Shown: positions 44,798 to 54,875, counted from the first letter of the stretch. The stretch: DNA of 64,000 bases from JAAZKI01 sp012799905 (GCA_050949415.1 JBMNFR010000003.1:23569-87568); one strand, 5' to 3'. Numbers and translations are program-made. The notes: generated by a model not told the origin, from the sequence alone.

Positions 44798-47047
44798 ATG
44801 TTGAAAAAGATATGGCTATGGCTTTTGCCTCTGTTGGTATTTGGAGTACACGCCCAGCAGACTGATCACTACTGGCAATGGGGCTGGGGCACTTACGGCA
44901 ATGGGCTGATCGAAGACATCGCCCGTTTTGACTGGTCGTTGGTGAACTTCGGCAGCGTCCCGGACAATCAACAGACGGTTGACCGCTGCAATGCAATCCT
45001 TCGCGTGAACCCCAACCACCGCTTCGTCATCCGTATCTGGCCAATTTCCAACCAGGGGAGACTGCCAAACAATCGCTACATGGCCACCCTATGGGACTAT
45101 TTCTATAATCCGGAAATCAAGGACAAGTTGCGGGAAAAAATCCGGCAGCAGTTCGAGCTGCTGCACAATGGGTTAACTCGACCCGAGGCGATCGTCGGCA
45201 TGACTTATCTGGAAGAGCTGCCGCAGCATTTCACCAGCTGCCCCTTCAAGTCCAAGATCACCAGCGCTTTCATGCCCTGGGACATGGCGCCTTTTGAAAA
45301 GGAAATCAACGCGGAACTGGGGCATCCGTTTGACATCAGCAAAGAGGAAGACGCCCTCTGGTGGGGCAAGAAATACTGCCAGTATTTCAATGAAATGCAC
45401 CAGTACATGCGGTCAATAGCACCACCGAACTGCAAAATCCTCTATTGGCAGGCGACCTACTACAACACCCTGAACCGCACCGATAAAAAGCTGTTTGAGA
45501 ATGGCGTGCTTCCCTTCCATATCGAAGACCTGCTGAAAGAGGGCAACTGCGATGGCATTTTCGGCTATCCGAACAACGACCTGATCTGGCAAAAACAGAC
45601 TATGGATATTGTGCAGAAACATAACTGCCTGTTCTTCAGCCAGGTCTCCACCCCCGCCGGCATGCGACTGACCGGCTTCAGCGACACCGTAGAACGGGCG
45701 ATGGTGAAACACCCCGGCAACCTGGGGACATTTGTATATGTTGGCAGTGATCAGAATATTCATGCCTGGAATATGATTCCCGAGTTCAAGGGCAAAACTA
45801 ATGTGCATATCGATGATATGCTACGCTGGCTCGGGCACCGCTATCAGATTGGCATGCCGGTGGTCAAGCAAATACTGAAGCCGCGGCTCTATCTGGAATA
45901 TGACTTCCGAAACAAGGCGCCCGGAGACTATGCCACAGTCTCGGCTACACTCTTCAATCCCCGCAATAAATCCTGGTTCGGGGGCAATGAAGAGCAAGTC
46001 GCCCTGAAAAACGTAAAATTGCAACTGACCGGCATTCCGGACGGCTACATACTGTCGCCAGAAGCTAACAGCCCCCGCGTATTACACATGGAGAATCTGG
46101 CTGGCGAAGCAGTCTTGGAAGCAACCTGGTGGCTGCAAAAAGAAAAGGAAAGCGACAGCTTTTCACCGAAACAGCTGCAAGTCGCAGTCCAGGCAGATGG
46201 AGGGGAAAAGACCGTCCAAAACGCTGATGGCATGCAGCAGAGCCGCAGCATGAATACTGAATACACCATCTCCCGTACGGGAGAACGCTGGCTGATGATA
46301 AGCGGCGGCGGCAGGGGTTCTAACTTCCACCTGGAACTGGAATCGCTCAGGCGCACAGTCAGCTACCCCCGGCTAACCTTCAACGAGCAGGAGATACTTT
46401 ACCGCGACTCACTCGCGCCAGGCGACAAGCTCCTGCTCTACCCGGGAGTCAAGGCAACGCTGCTTAAACGCCCCCTGATACCGGAAAATATTGCACGTTT
46501 CAGGCGGGCTGACACTGATGTCGAGAGGGTGTTTGAAGAGGGGTATCATGTTTTCAGTAGCCCGGCCTTCAGGGTCAATCCCAATCGCGAATATATTTTC
46601 ACCATTACCGGATTTGTGTCAGACAATGGCATTCTTAACAGCTTTGTGGAATTCACCGGCAAACGGGATGGAAAGCCGCACAAGGAAAGCGTGCGATATT
46701 TCAATCCGCTGGGCAAAGAATTGAGCACCGCGCGCCTGACCGTACAGGTTCCCACTTTTGATGCCAACAGCGAAATCAAGGCACTGGTCCGCTTCTATCG
46801 GCATAATCAAACCGGTAAGCTGCATCTGCGGGAATTCAACGTTCTCGACGGCGAAAACCGGGAACTTGATGTCACTGACCGTCTGGACGGCTTTCTTAAC
46901 CTGCCGGCCAACGCCGTCCTGACCGTTACCTATGATGACCGCGATACGCCTAACTTCTTCCAGCACCCGTTATTGAATCTCAAGCTTGTGGATCGCAATG
47001 AAGTACAACAGGCTGCTGAGCAACGCAAGGGCGGTGGAGACTTCTAA
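44798..47047 (+). CDS. Secreted protein of unknown function, tandem copy 3 (full length)
   Basis: 749 residues; signal peptide LWLLPLLVFGVHAQ. The layout is a barrel-like N-terminal part (20-330), a linker beta domain (340-560), a beta-sandwich module (about 580-705: VFSSPAFRVNPNREYIFTIT, then REFNVLDGENRELDV) and a closing phrase TDRLDGFLNLPANAVLTVTYDDRD. The terminal KGGGDF is shared by all three copies and may be a sorting or recognition tail. Glu and Asp-rich barrel strands (MTYLEELPQHF) could hold a glycosidase site, but no family motif is certain. A strong terminator follows. Confidence 0.85.
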   Translation: MLKKIWLWLLPLLVFGVHAQQTDHYWQWGWGTYGNGLIEDIARFDWSLVNFGSVPDNQQTVDRCNAILRVNPNHRFVIRIWPISNQGRLPNNRYMATLWDYFYNPEIKDKLREKIRQQFELLHNGLTRPEAIVGMTYLEELPQHFTSCPFKSKITSAFMPWDMAPFEKEINAELGHPFDISKEEDALWWGKKYCQYFNEMHQYMRSIAPPNCKILYWQATYYNTLNRTDKKLFENGVLPFHIEDLLKEGNCDGIFGYPNNDLIWQKQTMDIVQKHNCLFFSQVSTPAGMRLTGFSDTVERAMVKHPGNLGTFVYVGSDQNIHAWNMIPEFKGKTNVHIDDMLRWLGHRYQIGMPVVKQILKPRLYLEYDFRNKAPGDYATVSATLFNPRNKSWFGGNEEQVALKNVKLQLTGIPDGYILSPEANSPRVLHMENLAGEAVLEATWWLQKEKESDSFSPKQLQVAVQADGGEKTVQNADGMQQSRSMNTEYTISRTGERWLMISGGGRGSNFHLELESLRRTVSYPRLTFNEQEILYRDSLAPGDKLLLYPGVKATLLKRPLIPENIARFRRADTDVERVFEEGYHVFSSPAFRVNPNREYIFTITGFVSDNGILNSFVEFTGKRDGKPHKESVRYFNPLGKELSTARLTVQVPTFDANSEIKALVRFYRHNQTGKLHLREFNVLDGENRELDVTDRLDGFLNLPANAVLTVTYDDRDTPNFFQHPLLNLKLVDRNEVQQAAEQRKGGGDF

Positions 47048-47100
47048 GGCGGCCTGAATAAGCAAAGGCTTCGCAGCCACCACCAAAGCAAACACGCCTA

Positions 47101-47138
47101 AACCGCAGGGCAACGCTTCACGCCGCCCTGCGGTTTTT
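47101..47138 (+). terminator. Rho-independent terminator after the tandem genes
   Basis: An 11-base perfect stem (47101-47111 AACCGCAGGGC with 47125-47135) and a 13-base loop, ending in TTTTTAT. It closes the tandem array's transcript. Confidence 0.92.
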
Positions 47139-47277
47139 ATTCTACGGATACGGATGTAACCCGATTTGCTCTTGCGGTAGATAGCGTGATATCATTCCGT
47201 GAGCTTGCTTTTTCCAGTTACACCACAAACGAAAATCCGCATCGCTGTTTTCCGTTTCTTTTATCTGCCGCTATAGT

Positions 47278-48711
47278 ATGGCGTTTCGACTCAAGCCGAC
47301 TGCCGGCTTGGCATCCCTGCTTTCAATAGTGTCATGGTTGCTGCGAGTCCAGGTGAACATACTCCAAATCAACACAGCAGACCGCGGCGGCGGCGCCGAA
47401 GGCTCGGCCCGGGGCCTTTTTCAGCGCTACCGCGAGCTGGGGCATGGCTCTTGGCTGGCGGTTGGACGGAAATACTCCAACGACCCGGATGTCTTGGAAA
47501 TCCCACGCCCACCGATCGCCGGAGCTGGCCGGCGACTGCTGCAAATAGCCGCGGAAATCGCCCGCGCCGGCGACCCCGCACTCCCCGGCGCACGACGCCT
47601 GGCCATAAGCCTGGAGCGATTGGCCTCGCCAACCCGACTGGCTGACTGGCGAGCCGGACGCGACGAAATGGACTTCCCCGGCTGCCGACAAATCGTCAAT
47701 ATGTGCCCAGCCCAGCCCGATATCATCCACTGCCACAACCTCCACGGCTGGTACTTTGATTTGCGAATCCTGCCCGAACTGGCCCGGCAAGCGCCGCTAA
47801 TCCTCAACCTGCGCGATACCTGGCTGCTCACTGGACATTGCGCCTACTTCATGGACTGCGACCGCTGGAAAAATGGCTGCGGACAATGCCCGCGACTGGA
47901 TGTCTACCCGCGCTGCCGACGTGATGCCACCGCGGAAAACTGGCGCCAAAAAGCCGATATCTATGCCGCCGCCCGCTTCTATGTGACCGCGCCTTCGCAG
48001 TGGCTCATTGACCAAGCTCGGCAATCAATGCTGCAAGCCATTGACTACAAAGTCATTCCAAATGGAATCGACATCAATGTATTCAAACCCGGTGACCAGG
48101 ACGCCGCTCGCCGCGAGCTGAATTTGCCGACAACGACTCCCATCGTCATGTTCGCTGCTGCTGCCCGCCGCAGCGTCTTCAAGGACCCGCGGACCATGCA
48201 GGAGGCCATCCGCCTGGTTGCTGAGCGCCGGCCAGACCTGCTGTTCGTCTGCGTCGGCGTCAAAGCTCCTTCTGCTGCGCTCCGCCGACTCAATGTGCGC
48301 TGCGTGCCATTTATCACCAACCCCAGTCGATTGGCGAGCTACTACCGCGCCGCTGATGTGTTCGTGCACACGGCCAAAGCCGAAGCCTTTGGCAAAACCA
48401 TTACCGAAGCCATGGCCTGCGGCGTCCCTGTGGCAGCCACCACCGTCGGCGGCATCCCGGAACAAATCATCGACGGTGAGACCGGCTTTCTCTGTCCGCC
48501 TGGCGACCCGCCAGAGCTAGCCGCCAAAATCATCAGCCTGCTCAGCGACAGCAAAGAGAACCAACTCCGCCGCCGAGCCGCCGCAGCGCAACGCGGGCAG
48601 GAATTCAGCCTGGAACGGCAAACTGCGGCCTTCCTCAGCTGGTATGAAGAACTGCGTCAAAACCATATCCTGCCCACGAATCCAGAACAACTGCCGCGCC
48701 ACTGCCCCTAA
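47278..48711 (+). CDS. GT4-family glycosyltransferase
   Basis: 477 residues from the ATG, or 452 from the GTG at 47353, where the conserved start VNILQINTADRGGGAEGSA begins; the GTG is more likely. GT-B fold signs are the N-terminal GGGAEGSARGLF loop, PDIIHCHNLHGWYFD, and the C-terminal nucleotide-sugar site with FVHTAKAEAFGKTITEAMACGVPVAAT, holding the E-x7-E motif. A Cys-rich insert (HCAYFMDCDRWKNGCGQC) is typical of a subgroup making envelope polysaccharides. It transfers a sugar from a nucleotide donor in the cytosol. It stands alone; the next gene is convergent. Confidence 0.9.
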   Translation: MAFRLKPTAGLASLLSIVSWLLRVQVNILQINTADRGGGAEGSARGLFQRYRELGHGSWLAVGRKYSNDPDVLEIPRPPIAGAGRRLLQIAAEIARAGDPALPGARRLAISLERLASPTRLADWRAGRDEMDFPGCRQIVNMCPAQPDIIHCHNLHGWYFDLRILPELARQAPLILNLRDTWLLTGHCAYFMDCDRWKNGCGQCPRLDVYPRCRRDATAENWRQKADIYAAARFYVTAPSQWLIDQARQSMLQAIDYKVIPNGIDINVFKPGDQDAARRELNLPTTTPIVMFAAAARRSVFKDPRTMQEAIRLVAERRPDLLFVCVGVKAPSAALRRLNVRCVPFITNPSRLASYYRAADVFVHTAKAEAFGKTITEAMACGVPVAATTVGGIPEQIIDGETGFLCPPGDPPELAAKIISLLSDSKENQLRRRAAAAQRGQEFSLERQTAAFLSWYEELRQNHILPTNPEQLPRHCP

Positions 48712-48738
48712 ACCAATGCCCACGCCCCTATTCTCACC

Positions 48739-50040
48739 TCACCGCGGAGCGACCAGGATCAAGTGCGTGGTCTTGGCCCAGGCCTCGTCCAAAGGCATGG
48801 TTTTGGTCGTCGACTCCGGCCCCCAGGTGTCGGTATAGACAATCGTGTTATTCTTCAAATTGTAGCCGTTGATGATACGCATATGAAAGCCGAATCGACC
48901 TTGATGGGTGTCCTCGGGAAACACGATCAGCGACCAGCATAATGGATAGGAACGGTCAATATTATTGCGGATTTCCTGCATAAACCACTTGGCGCCGCGA
49001 TCACGCTTCTGCCGACTGGCAATGAATACCGACGGATTCAGACGGGCCAACAGCTCAGACGGATCAATCACCCCGCCGCGAGGCTGCAAGGCGCTATCAA
49101 CCTCAGGCAGACGCTTCTGCCGAGCTAGACGGTTGTACCTTTCAAACAGCTTGTTCAAACCGTCCAAAGTTGCAAAGCTGTCGTCAACGTAAACATCTTG
49201 AGTCCGCACGTTCAACTTGCGACCAGCATTTTTCAATGCTTGCAGCGTGACATCTATGCTGGTGCCGAGCCTTGCGTCTGACTCCGCGATTTGGGCAATA
49301 ATATGCTGATCGACCTCTGAGCCGAAATATTTCAGCACGCGCTCCAGGGTGGCACCAACGCAATAGCCCTTGCCGCCCTGGGTCACTGGTGGAATTTCCA
49401 GGCGGACGGTGCCGTCACGCTCCTTTATTTTGCGCTCGCGAAGTTCGCTGCGGTTCAGGCTGGCGCGGATTTCCTCGCCAAGCTTGCCCGTAGAGCCGCG
49501 CTCCGCAAACAGCAAGGTAATGTACTCGTTCTCGTCCCCACGGCCGCTCCAGCGCAGGGTCGCATCGTAGCCGGACGCCCGCCACGTGATTTGCTCAATG
49601 CGCGCCTGGGCAAGAACACGGCGGCTTTTACGGGGATTGCGATCACGCGTCAATTCATTGAGACGCTTCTCCACGGCTATCAGCGCATTTTGGAAACGCT
49701 TTTTATCCCAGGAGCCGCAGTCACCGCGATTGTACACTGACACTTGCAAGGAGACCAGCTTCCGGGACAGCTTATCTGTCGGCGTGTCTTTATAATAGAA
49801 AATGACCTCAGGCAAAGGAACGTCGGCAAACGTCAGTTTCTGCCTAACGCTGCCTGCCGCATACCGCATTTGCGTAAAGTCGGCAGCGCTCCAGCCCAAG
49901 GCATCTGGAAAAGACTTGAGCACCATGCGTCCGGTCGTGTCCCACAGGCGGCGTCCGCGTTCCTCCAGAAAGCCGTCCAGCGACTGACCGCGTAGGACAG
50001 CCAACATCGCCAGCATTAACACTATTACCGCTTTACGCAT
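48739..50040 (-). CDS. Secreted C39-like (papain-fold) peptidase-like protein
   Basis: 433 residues with an N-terminal signal peptide (VIVLMLAMLAVLRGQS). The C-terminal half (about 215-433) resembles peptidase C39-like domains: GGKGYCVGATLERVLKYFG supplies the Cys near 226, FHMRIINGYN the His near 385, and YTDTWG the Asp near 404. The spacing fits a papain-type triad, so a cysteine peptidase or an inactive relative is likely. The N-terminal half (30-210) is unassigned. There is no ABC transporter nearby, so it is not a bacteriocin exporter. It is convergent with the GT4 gene. Confidence 0.72.
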   Translation of the reverse strand: MRKAVIVLMLAMLAVLRGQSLDGFLEERGRRLWDTTGRMVLKSFPDALGWSAADFTQMRYAAGSVRQKLTFADVPLPEVIFYYKDTPTDKLSRKLVSLQVSVYNRGDCGSWDKKRFQNALIAVEKRLNELTRDRNPRKSRRVLAQARIEQITWRASGYDATLRWSGRGDENEYITLLFAERGSTGKLGEEIRASLNRSELRERKIKERDGTVRLEIPPVTQGGKGYCVGATLERVLKYFGSEVDQHIIAQIAESDARLGTSIDVTLQALKNAGRKLNVRTQDVYVDDSFATLDGLNKLFERYNRLARQKRLPEVDSALQPRGGVIDPSELLARLNPSVFIASRQKRDRGAKWFMQEIRNNIDRSYPLCWSLIVFPEDTHQGRFGFHMRIINGYNLKNNTIVYTDTWGPESTTKTMPLDEAWAKTTHLILVAPR

Positions 50041-50214
50041 GCCAGTTCCCCGAATAACCCCACCTTGTTCCTTCTATCGACTGGCTGACGAGACGGCTCC
50101 CAAAAACCGTCTCCTGAACCACAGTCTAATATACCACCGCCGCCAAGCATTGTCAGACGCCACGCCAAACAAATTGTTCAGTTAGTGCGAAGCAGCGTCA
50201 ATCCCCTTTATTCC

Positions 50215-50340
50215 CTGGCAAACTATCTTTTTCCCGGGAAAACCGTTGCCAGCGCTTCCGTTCGCTGTCGACGCGGAGTATATTAGTCCCCACCTTCCTA
50301 TGTCGGACGCCCGGTCGCCCTTGCCCGGGAGCCGGGCGTC
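50215..50340 (+). promoter_or_regulatory. Hairpins in the leader of the GHL6 gene
   Basis: Two inverted repeats lie before the gene at 50373: CTGGCAA 50215-50221 with TTGCCAG 50246-50252, and the stronger GACGCCCGG 50306-50314 with CCGGGCGTC 50332-50340. The second has no T-run, so it is unlikely to be a terminator; it may protect or regulate the mRNA. The remainder of 50041-50372 shows nothing else. Confidence 0.45.
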
Positions 50341-50372
50341 TTGAATCATTCATTATAGTTGGAGGATTCCGC

Positions 50373-52364
50373 ATGCACGTGACCAACTTGCCTAACCGCC
50401 AAGTTCACCTTGACTTCCACACTTCAGAACACTGCCTTGATGTCGGCGGTCAATTCAGCGAAAAACAGTTTGCTGAACAATTGCGCCGCGGACGCGTCCA
50501 GTCCATCACTTTCTTTGCCTGCTGCCATCATGGCTGGTGCTACTATCCCGACGCCGTGCATGGCTTATCGCACCCCCACCTGAAAACCGACCTGGTCGGA
50601 GGCATGCTCAAGGTCTGCCGCGAGGAAGGCATCAACGCCGAAGTCTACATCACCGTCGGCTGGAATGACAAAGCATCCCGCGAACATCCCGAATGGTGCA
50701 TTCGCACCCAAGACGGCAAAATCCTTGGCGGCCCCGGCGAAGGGCATCCACACAGCGCCCGTCCCCCGGGATGGCGGAACCTCTGCCTCAATTCGCCCTA
50801 TCTACAGCAAGTTCTGGACGTGACCACCGAAGTCCTCCAACGCTACAACCCAGGAGGCATCTGGTTTGACATCACCCGCGAATTGCCCTGTTACTGCGAA
50901 CGCTGCCAGGCCTCCATGCGCGAACTCCATCTCGACCCAGCGTCGCCTGAAGACGTGAAGCAATTCGCCTCCATGACCTATAAACGCTATCTGAAAGCCA
51001 CCACCAGCCTCATCTGGGGCATCAACCCGAAAGCCACCATCTTCCATAACGGCTCCTGCAAAAAAGGCCGTCACGACCTGTTCGTGTATGACAGCCATCT
51101 CGAAATCGAATCCCTGCCCAGCGGCGGTTGGGGCTATGACTTCTTCCCCATGAATGCGCGCTATTTCACCCAGCTGCATCCCAAGCAAGTCGTCGGCATG
51201 ACCGGCAAATTCCATACTGCCTGGGGCGAATTCGGCGGCTTCAAGCACCCGGACGCTCTCCGCTACGAATGCGCCCAGATCGCCAGCCTGGGATGTCTCG
51301 CCTCAGTCGGCGACCAACTCCATCCATCCGGCCGCATGGACCCGGAGACGTACCGAATCATCGGCCATGCCTATGAATACTTGGAAACACGCGAACCGTG
51401 GCTGAAAGACGCCCGCCCCGAGGCAGATGTCGCTATCTTGGCCACCATGGAAATGCTTTTCGACAACAATCGCGACAGCGCCATCTTCGGAGCCACCAAA
51501 ATGCTGATGGAAAAGCAAATACCGCATGTCATCATTGACGAGACCATGTCGGTGTCGCCCTATCGACTGCTCATCCTGCCTGACTTGGCCCGGCTTGACC
51601 CTGGCTGCCGCGAAAAGCTCAACCGTTTTCTCGCCCAGGGCGGCAGCATCCTCGCATCCTATGAAAGCGGCCTGGACATCAACGACGATCGCTTTGCTCT
51701 TAACCTGGGCGCCGAATGTCTGGGCCGCTCACCCTGGGACGTAGAATTCATCGAAGCCGGCCCGGAAGTCTCCAAGGAACTGGTCACGTCACCTTTCCTG
51801 ACCTATCGCAGCGGCATCACCTGCCGTCCGGTTCAAGCGCAGGTTCTCGCATCCACCTGGGGACCTGTCTTCAATCGCACCTACGCCCACTTCTGCTCCC
51901 ACCGCAACAGCCCGGTCGGCGCCAAGACAGAATGGCCGGCCGCCATCCAGCACGGCAACATCGTCTATCTCTCCCATCCGCTCTTCAGTATCTATCACGA
52001 GCAAGGCATGCGCCTGCACCGCGACTTTGTCATGAACTGCCTTGAGCGACTCTATCCCGACCCGTTGCTGACTTGTTCGCTGCCATCCTGCGGGCGCGCC
52101 AACGTCACCTGGCAGGAGAAGGAAAACCGCCACCTTCTGCATCTGCTCTATGCCGCTCCGGTCAAGCGCGGCAATGTCGAAGTCATTGAGGACATCGTCC
52201 CCCTGGCGAATGTCCAAGTCACCTTCGCCGTCCGCCAGCCGCCCAAAGCAGTTCGGCTGGTTCCGGAGGGAACGATGCTGCCGTTCACCTACTCTGACAA
52301 CCGTATCGCATTCACCATTCCAACCCTGAACATGGCCCAAATCGTGGCCGTGGAATACTCCTGA
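50373..52364 (+). CDS. GHL6-type glycoside hydrolase with beta-galactosidase-trimerisation-like domain
   Basis: 663 residues, no signal peptide, ATG preceded by TTGGAGGA. The N-terminal barrel (1-330) matches the hypothetical glycosyl hydrolase 6 pattern: QSITFFACCHHGWCYYP, AEVYITVGWND, GGIWFDITRELPCYCERC, and HTAWGEFGGF. Residues about 350-560 resemble the Rossmann-like trimerisation domain of GH42 enzymes (LLILPDLARLDPGCREKLNRFL in form, GGSILASYESG). The C-terminal 100 residues are a small beta domain. Probably a cytosolic exo-glycosidase, perhaps for fucosyl or galactosyl ends. Only 13 bases separate it from ung, so they may share a transcript. Confidence 0.82.
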   Translation: MHVTNLPNRQVHLDFHTSEHCLDVGGQFSEKQFAEQLRRGRVQSITFFACCHHGWCYYPDAVHGLSHPHLKTDLVGGMLKVCREEGINAEVYITVGWNDKASREHPEWCIRTQDGKILGGPGEGHPHSARPPGWRNLCLNSPYLQQVLDVTTEVLQRYNPGGIWFDITRELPCYCERCQASMRELHLDPASPEDVKQFASMTYKRYLKATTSLIWGINPKATIFHNGSCKKGRHDLFVYDSHLEIESLPSGGWGYDFFPMNARYFTQLHPKQVVGMTGKFHTAWGEFGGFKHPDALRYECAQIASLGCLASVGDQLHPSGRMDPETYRIIGHAYEYLETREPWLKDARPEADVAILATMEMLFDNNRDSAIFGATKMLMEKQIPHVIIDETMSVSPYRLLILPDLARLDPGCREKLNRFLAQGGSILASYESGLDINDDRFALNLGAECLGRSPWDVEFIEAGPEVSKELVTSPFLTYRSGITCRPVQAQVLASTWGPVFNRTYAHFCSHRNSPVGAKTEWPAAIQHGNIVYLSHPLFSIYHEQGMRLHRDFVMNCLERLYPDPLLTCSLPSCGRANVTWQEKENRHLLHLLYAAPVKRGNVEVIEDIVPLANVQVTFAVRQPPKAVRLVPEGTMLPFTYSDNRIAFTIPTLNMAQIVAVEYS

Positions 52365-52377
52365 GCAAAAATTGCCC

Positions 52378-53070
52378 ATGACGACCAAAAGCGCACTCCC
52401 TCCTGACTGGAAAAAGGCCTTGCAGCCATTCCTGCCGGCGCACGCACTGGCCGAAATCAAGGCGTTCTTAAAACGTGAAGAAAAGGCCGGTCAAGTCATT
52501 TTTCCGCCTCGGCAAGACATCTACCGGGCTCTTGTCCTGACTCCCTTTGCCAAGGTCAAGGCAGTCTGGCTCGGCCAAGACCCTTACCATGATGACGGCC
52601 AAGCCTGCGGACTGGCTTTTTCGGTGCCCGATGACGTGCCAGCCCCGCCTTCGTTACGCAACATCCTGAAGGAATACTCCTCAGACCTCGGACGAAGCGC
52701 GCCAGCCAGCCCTTCTCTAGAGTCCTGGGCCAGGCAGGGCGTCCTCCTGCTCAACACGGTACTGACCGTCCGCGCCCATCAGCCTGGCTCGCACCGCGAC
52801 TGCGGCTGGGAAAAAGTCACTGACGCCATCATCAGGGCCTTGTCCAGCCGCCGGGATCGCGTCCTGGCCTTCATCCTGCTCGGCAATGCCGCCAAGGTCA
52901 AAACCAAGCTCATTGATGACACCCGGCACGTAGTTATTCAGTGTGCGCATCCGTCGCCGCTCTCGGCCTATCGAGGCTTCCTGGGCTCGCGACTTTTTAC
53001 GCGCACCAACCAGCTCCTGGCTGAACGGGCGGCCGAACCCATTGACTGGATGCTTGATGGCAGCACCTGA
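52378..53070 (+). CDS. ung: Uracil-DNA glycosylase, family 1
   Basis: 230 residues, the normal size. Removes uracil from DNA as the first step of base-excision repair. The catalytic-water motif GQDPYH is at 66-71 with Asp68, the uracil-recognition region reads GLAFSVP, and the DNA-intercalation loop HPSPLSAYRGF is near 190. The ATG at 52378 is used instead of the TTG six bases earlier. It ends 11 bases before the end of the convergent CPBP gene. Confidence 0.96.
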   Translation: MTTKSALPPDWKKALQPFLPAHALAEIKAFLKREEKAGQVIFPPRQDIYRALVLTPFAKVKAVWLGQDPYHDDGQACGLAFSVPDDVPAPPSLRNILKEYSSDLGRSAPASPSLESWARQGVLLLNTVLTVRAHQPGSHRDCGWEKVTDAIIRALSSRRDRVLAFILLGNAAKVKTKLIDDTRHVVIQCAHPSPLSAYRGFLGSRLFTRTNQLLAERAAEPIDWMLDGST

Positions 53071-53080
53071 CCCCGATTCG

Positions 53081-53872
53081 TCACCATCCCAGGGCATGAA
53101 CAGACAAAAATAACAGCAGCGACAACAGATTGTACAGGCCATGCAAGACAATGGCGTGACGCAACCCGCCCTCGCAGAAAGCCATTTGCAACACCATGCC
53201 GACCAGAAAAAGCCCAGGGAAATACTGCGGTGTGAAATGCGCCCCCGCAAACACGACAGAGGTGAGAACAGCAGCTGCGCGCGGCCAAACACCGCGCAAA
53301 GCGCGATAGACGACCAGCCGGAAGAGAATCTCCTCAGTAACCGGCGCCAAAATCACCACGCTGACCGCTGCCAACAGCCAAAATCCCATCCCGGGTGACT
53401 GCTCAGCAAAAACTTGCAAAGACTGCGGCGGCGTCGGAATGCCAAGCTGATGGCAAACCCACGTGCTGAGAGCATTGACCACCAACAAAACTGGATACAA
53501 CAGAAGGAGAACTCGCACGCTCTTGACAACCGCCCGAGCAATGCCGACGCCATCATCAGAGTCCAAAGCCAGCAGCCGACGCCAACCGTACAGACGCCGG
53601 AATGAATACAAGCCAGCCATAGCGCCGCCAAAGGCTCCAACTTGAAACGGCAGCAAACCAATGCCAAAACGGAAGGCTGGCTCCTGCAATTCCGCCAACA
53701 AAACGCTGAGCGCCCGGCCAGCAGCCTGCCCGAACCAGAATCCGCACAACGCCAAGCACAGCGCCAGTTGGTAGACCCCAGCCAACTCCCTTTCCTCGGC
53801 TGAAGCCTCTGACGCCGCTCCCCGGAACGGCCGAAGCAACGCCCGAAACACTGCCTGAAAACACTCCTTCAT
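53081..53872 (-). CDS. CPBP-family intramembrane metalloprotease (CAAX-like)
   Basis: 263 residues with about seven hydrophobic helices. The Abi/CPBP catalytic set is present: EEILFR (two Glu), the FAGAHF histidine and the closing HGLYNLLS. Family members process prenylated or secreted peptides or serve in bacteriocin immunity; the substrate here is unknown. The ATG at 53872 follows AAAGGAATC; the longer frame to 53902 has no site. Confidence 0.9.
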   Translation of the reverse strand: MKECFQAVFRALLRPFRGAASEASAEERELAGVYQLALCLALCGFWFGQAAGRALSVLLAELQEPAFRFGIGLLPFQVGAFGGAMAGLYSFRRLYGWRRLLALDSDDGVGIARAVVKSVRVLLLLYPVLLVVNALSTWVCHQLGIPTPPQSLQVFAEQSPGMGFWLLAAVSVVILAPVTEEILFRLVVYRALRGVWPRAAAVLTSVVFAGAHFTPQYFPGLFLVGMVLQMAFCEGGLRHAIVLHGLYNLLSLLLFLSVHALGW

Positions 53873-54021
53873 GATTCCTTTCGTGACAGCACCACTCGAC
53901 AATTACCTGCTTTTATGCTATAATAGACAATCAATCTAGACAATCAATCGGCGTTTGCAAGAATACGACCGCCGTTTTCCCGCCCGACTAAGAAAAACGC
54001 CTGCTACAACTGGAAACAATC

Positions 54022-54801
54022 ATGAAAATCTACATCTTTGTTGATATGGAAGGCATCAGTGGCATCAGCGGCTCTGAATTCGTCACCGCCTCTGGCGCCC
54101 ATTATCAGGCCGGACGCCGCTATTACACCGAGGAGATGAACGTCTGCGCCAGCGCTTGCTTCGAAGCAGGCGCCAAGGAAGTCATCGCTCGTGACGGCCA
54201 CGGCGCCGGCAACCATTTTCTCTGGGACCAGGTCGACCCGCGCGTGCAAATCGTCCAAGGACAGACCGGCCCGGTGCGCATGTGGGGCCTGGCCGGAAGC
54301 GATGCCCTCATCCTACTGGGCTATCATGCCATGGCAGGCACCCCCGGCGCCCTGCTGGAGCATACCTACTCCTCCGCCACCATACAAAATATGTGGCTCA
54401 ATGGCCGGCCGGTCGGCGAAACCGGCATTGATGCCGCCATCGCCGCCGACTACGGCGTCCCGACTATCCTGGTCACGGGTGACGATTTTGTCTGCCGAGA
54501 AGCCCGCGAATGGATTCCGGGAGTGCATACCTGCGAAGTGAAAAAAGCATGCAGCTGCCAAGGCGCCATGCTCCTCCCCCGCAAAGCCGCCCATGACTTG
54601 ATCCGAGAAACAACCATCGTGGCCATCCGCGACCTGAAAAACATCAAACCGCTGGCAGTCACCAAGCCAGTGACAATACGACGCGAAATGGTCGAAAGAC
54701 AATCGACGCCAAACGCGGCAGGACGGCCAGGCCTGACTATCATCGACGGGCGAACCTACGAAAAAACTGCCCCGACCGCTGAACAGGCTTTCTTTGTCTG
54801 A
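54022..54801 (+). CDS. M55-family D-aminopeptidase (DppA-like)
   Basis: 259 residues, close to Bacillus DppA (about 274). It would release N-terminal D-residues from peptides such as D-Ala-D-Ala turnover products, using two zinc ions. Visible metal and catalytic motifs are FVDMEGISG at 7-15, RDGHGAGNHF near 57, GYHAMAG near 100 and LEHTYSS near 113. It is cytosolic (no signal). No transport operon (dppBCDE) is next to it. A C-terminal TIIDGRTYEKTA strand matches the family's domain swap region in general form. Confidence 0.92.
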   Translation: MKIYIFVDMEGISGISGSEFVTASGAHYQAGRRYYTEEMNVCASACFEAGAKEVIARDGHGAGNHFLWDQVDPRVQIVQGQTGPVRMWGLAGSDALILLGYHAMAGTPGALLEHTYSSATIQNMWLNGRPVGETGIDAAIAADYGVPTILVTGDDFVCREAREWIPGVHTCEVKKACSCQGAMLLPRKAAHDLIRETTIVAIRDLKNIKPLAVTKPVTIRREMVERQSTPNAAGRPGLTIIDGRTYEKTAPTAEQAFFV

Positions 54802-54827
54802 GCTACCAGCCCAAGGCGACGCACATA

Positions 54828-54875
54828 TGTCGCCCTTTCAGGACTCCAAATATTATACGTCTCACCCAGGGCAGC
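54828..54875 (+). repeat. Dispersed intergenic repeat, second copy
   Basis: TGTCGCCCTTTCAGGACTC followed by AAATATTAT and CTCACCCAGGG matches 24204-24255. It is followed by GC-rich text with a TTGCCCCGGGCTTTTATG end. Non-coding. Confidence 0.75.

Noticed and set aside
48739..50040. Bacteriocin-processing C39 system
   Set aside because: The C39-like protein is secreted and stands alone, with no ABC exporter or leader-peptide gene nearby.
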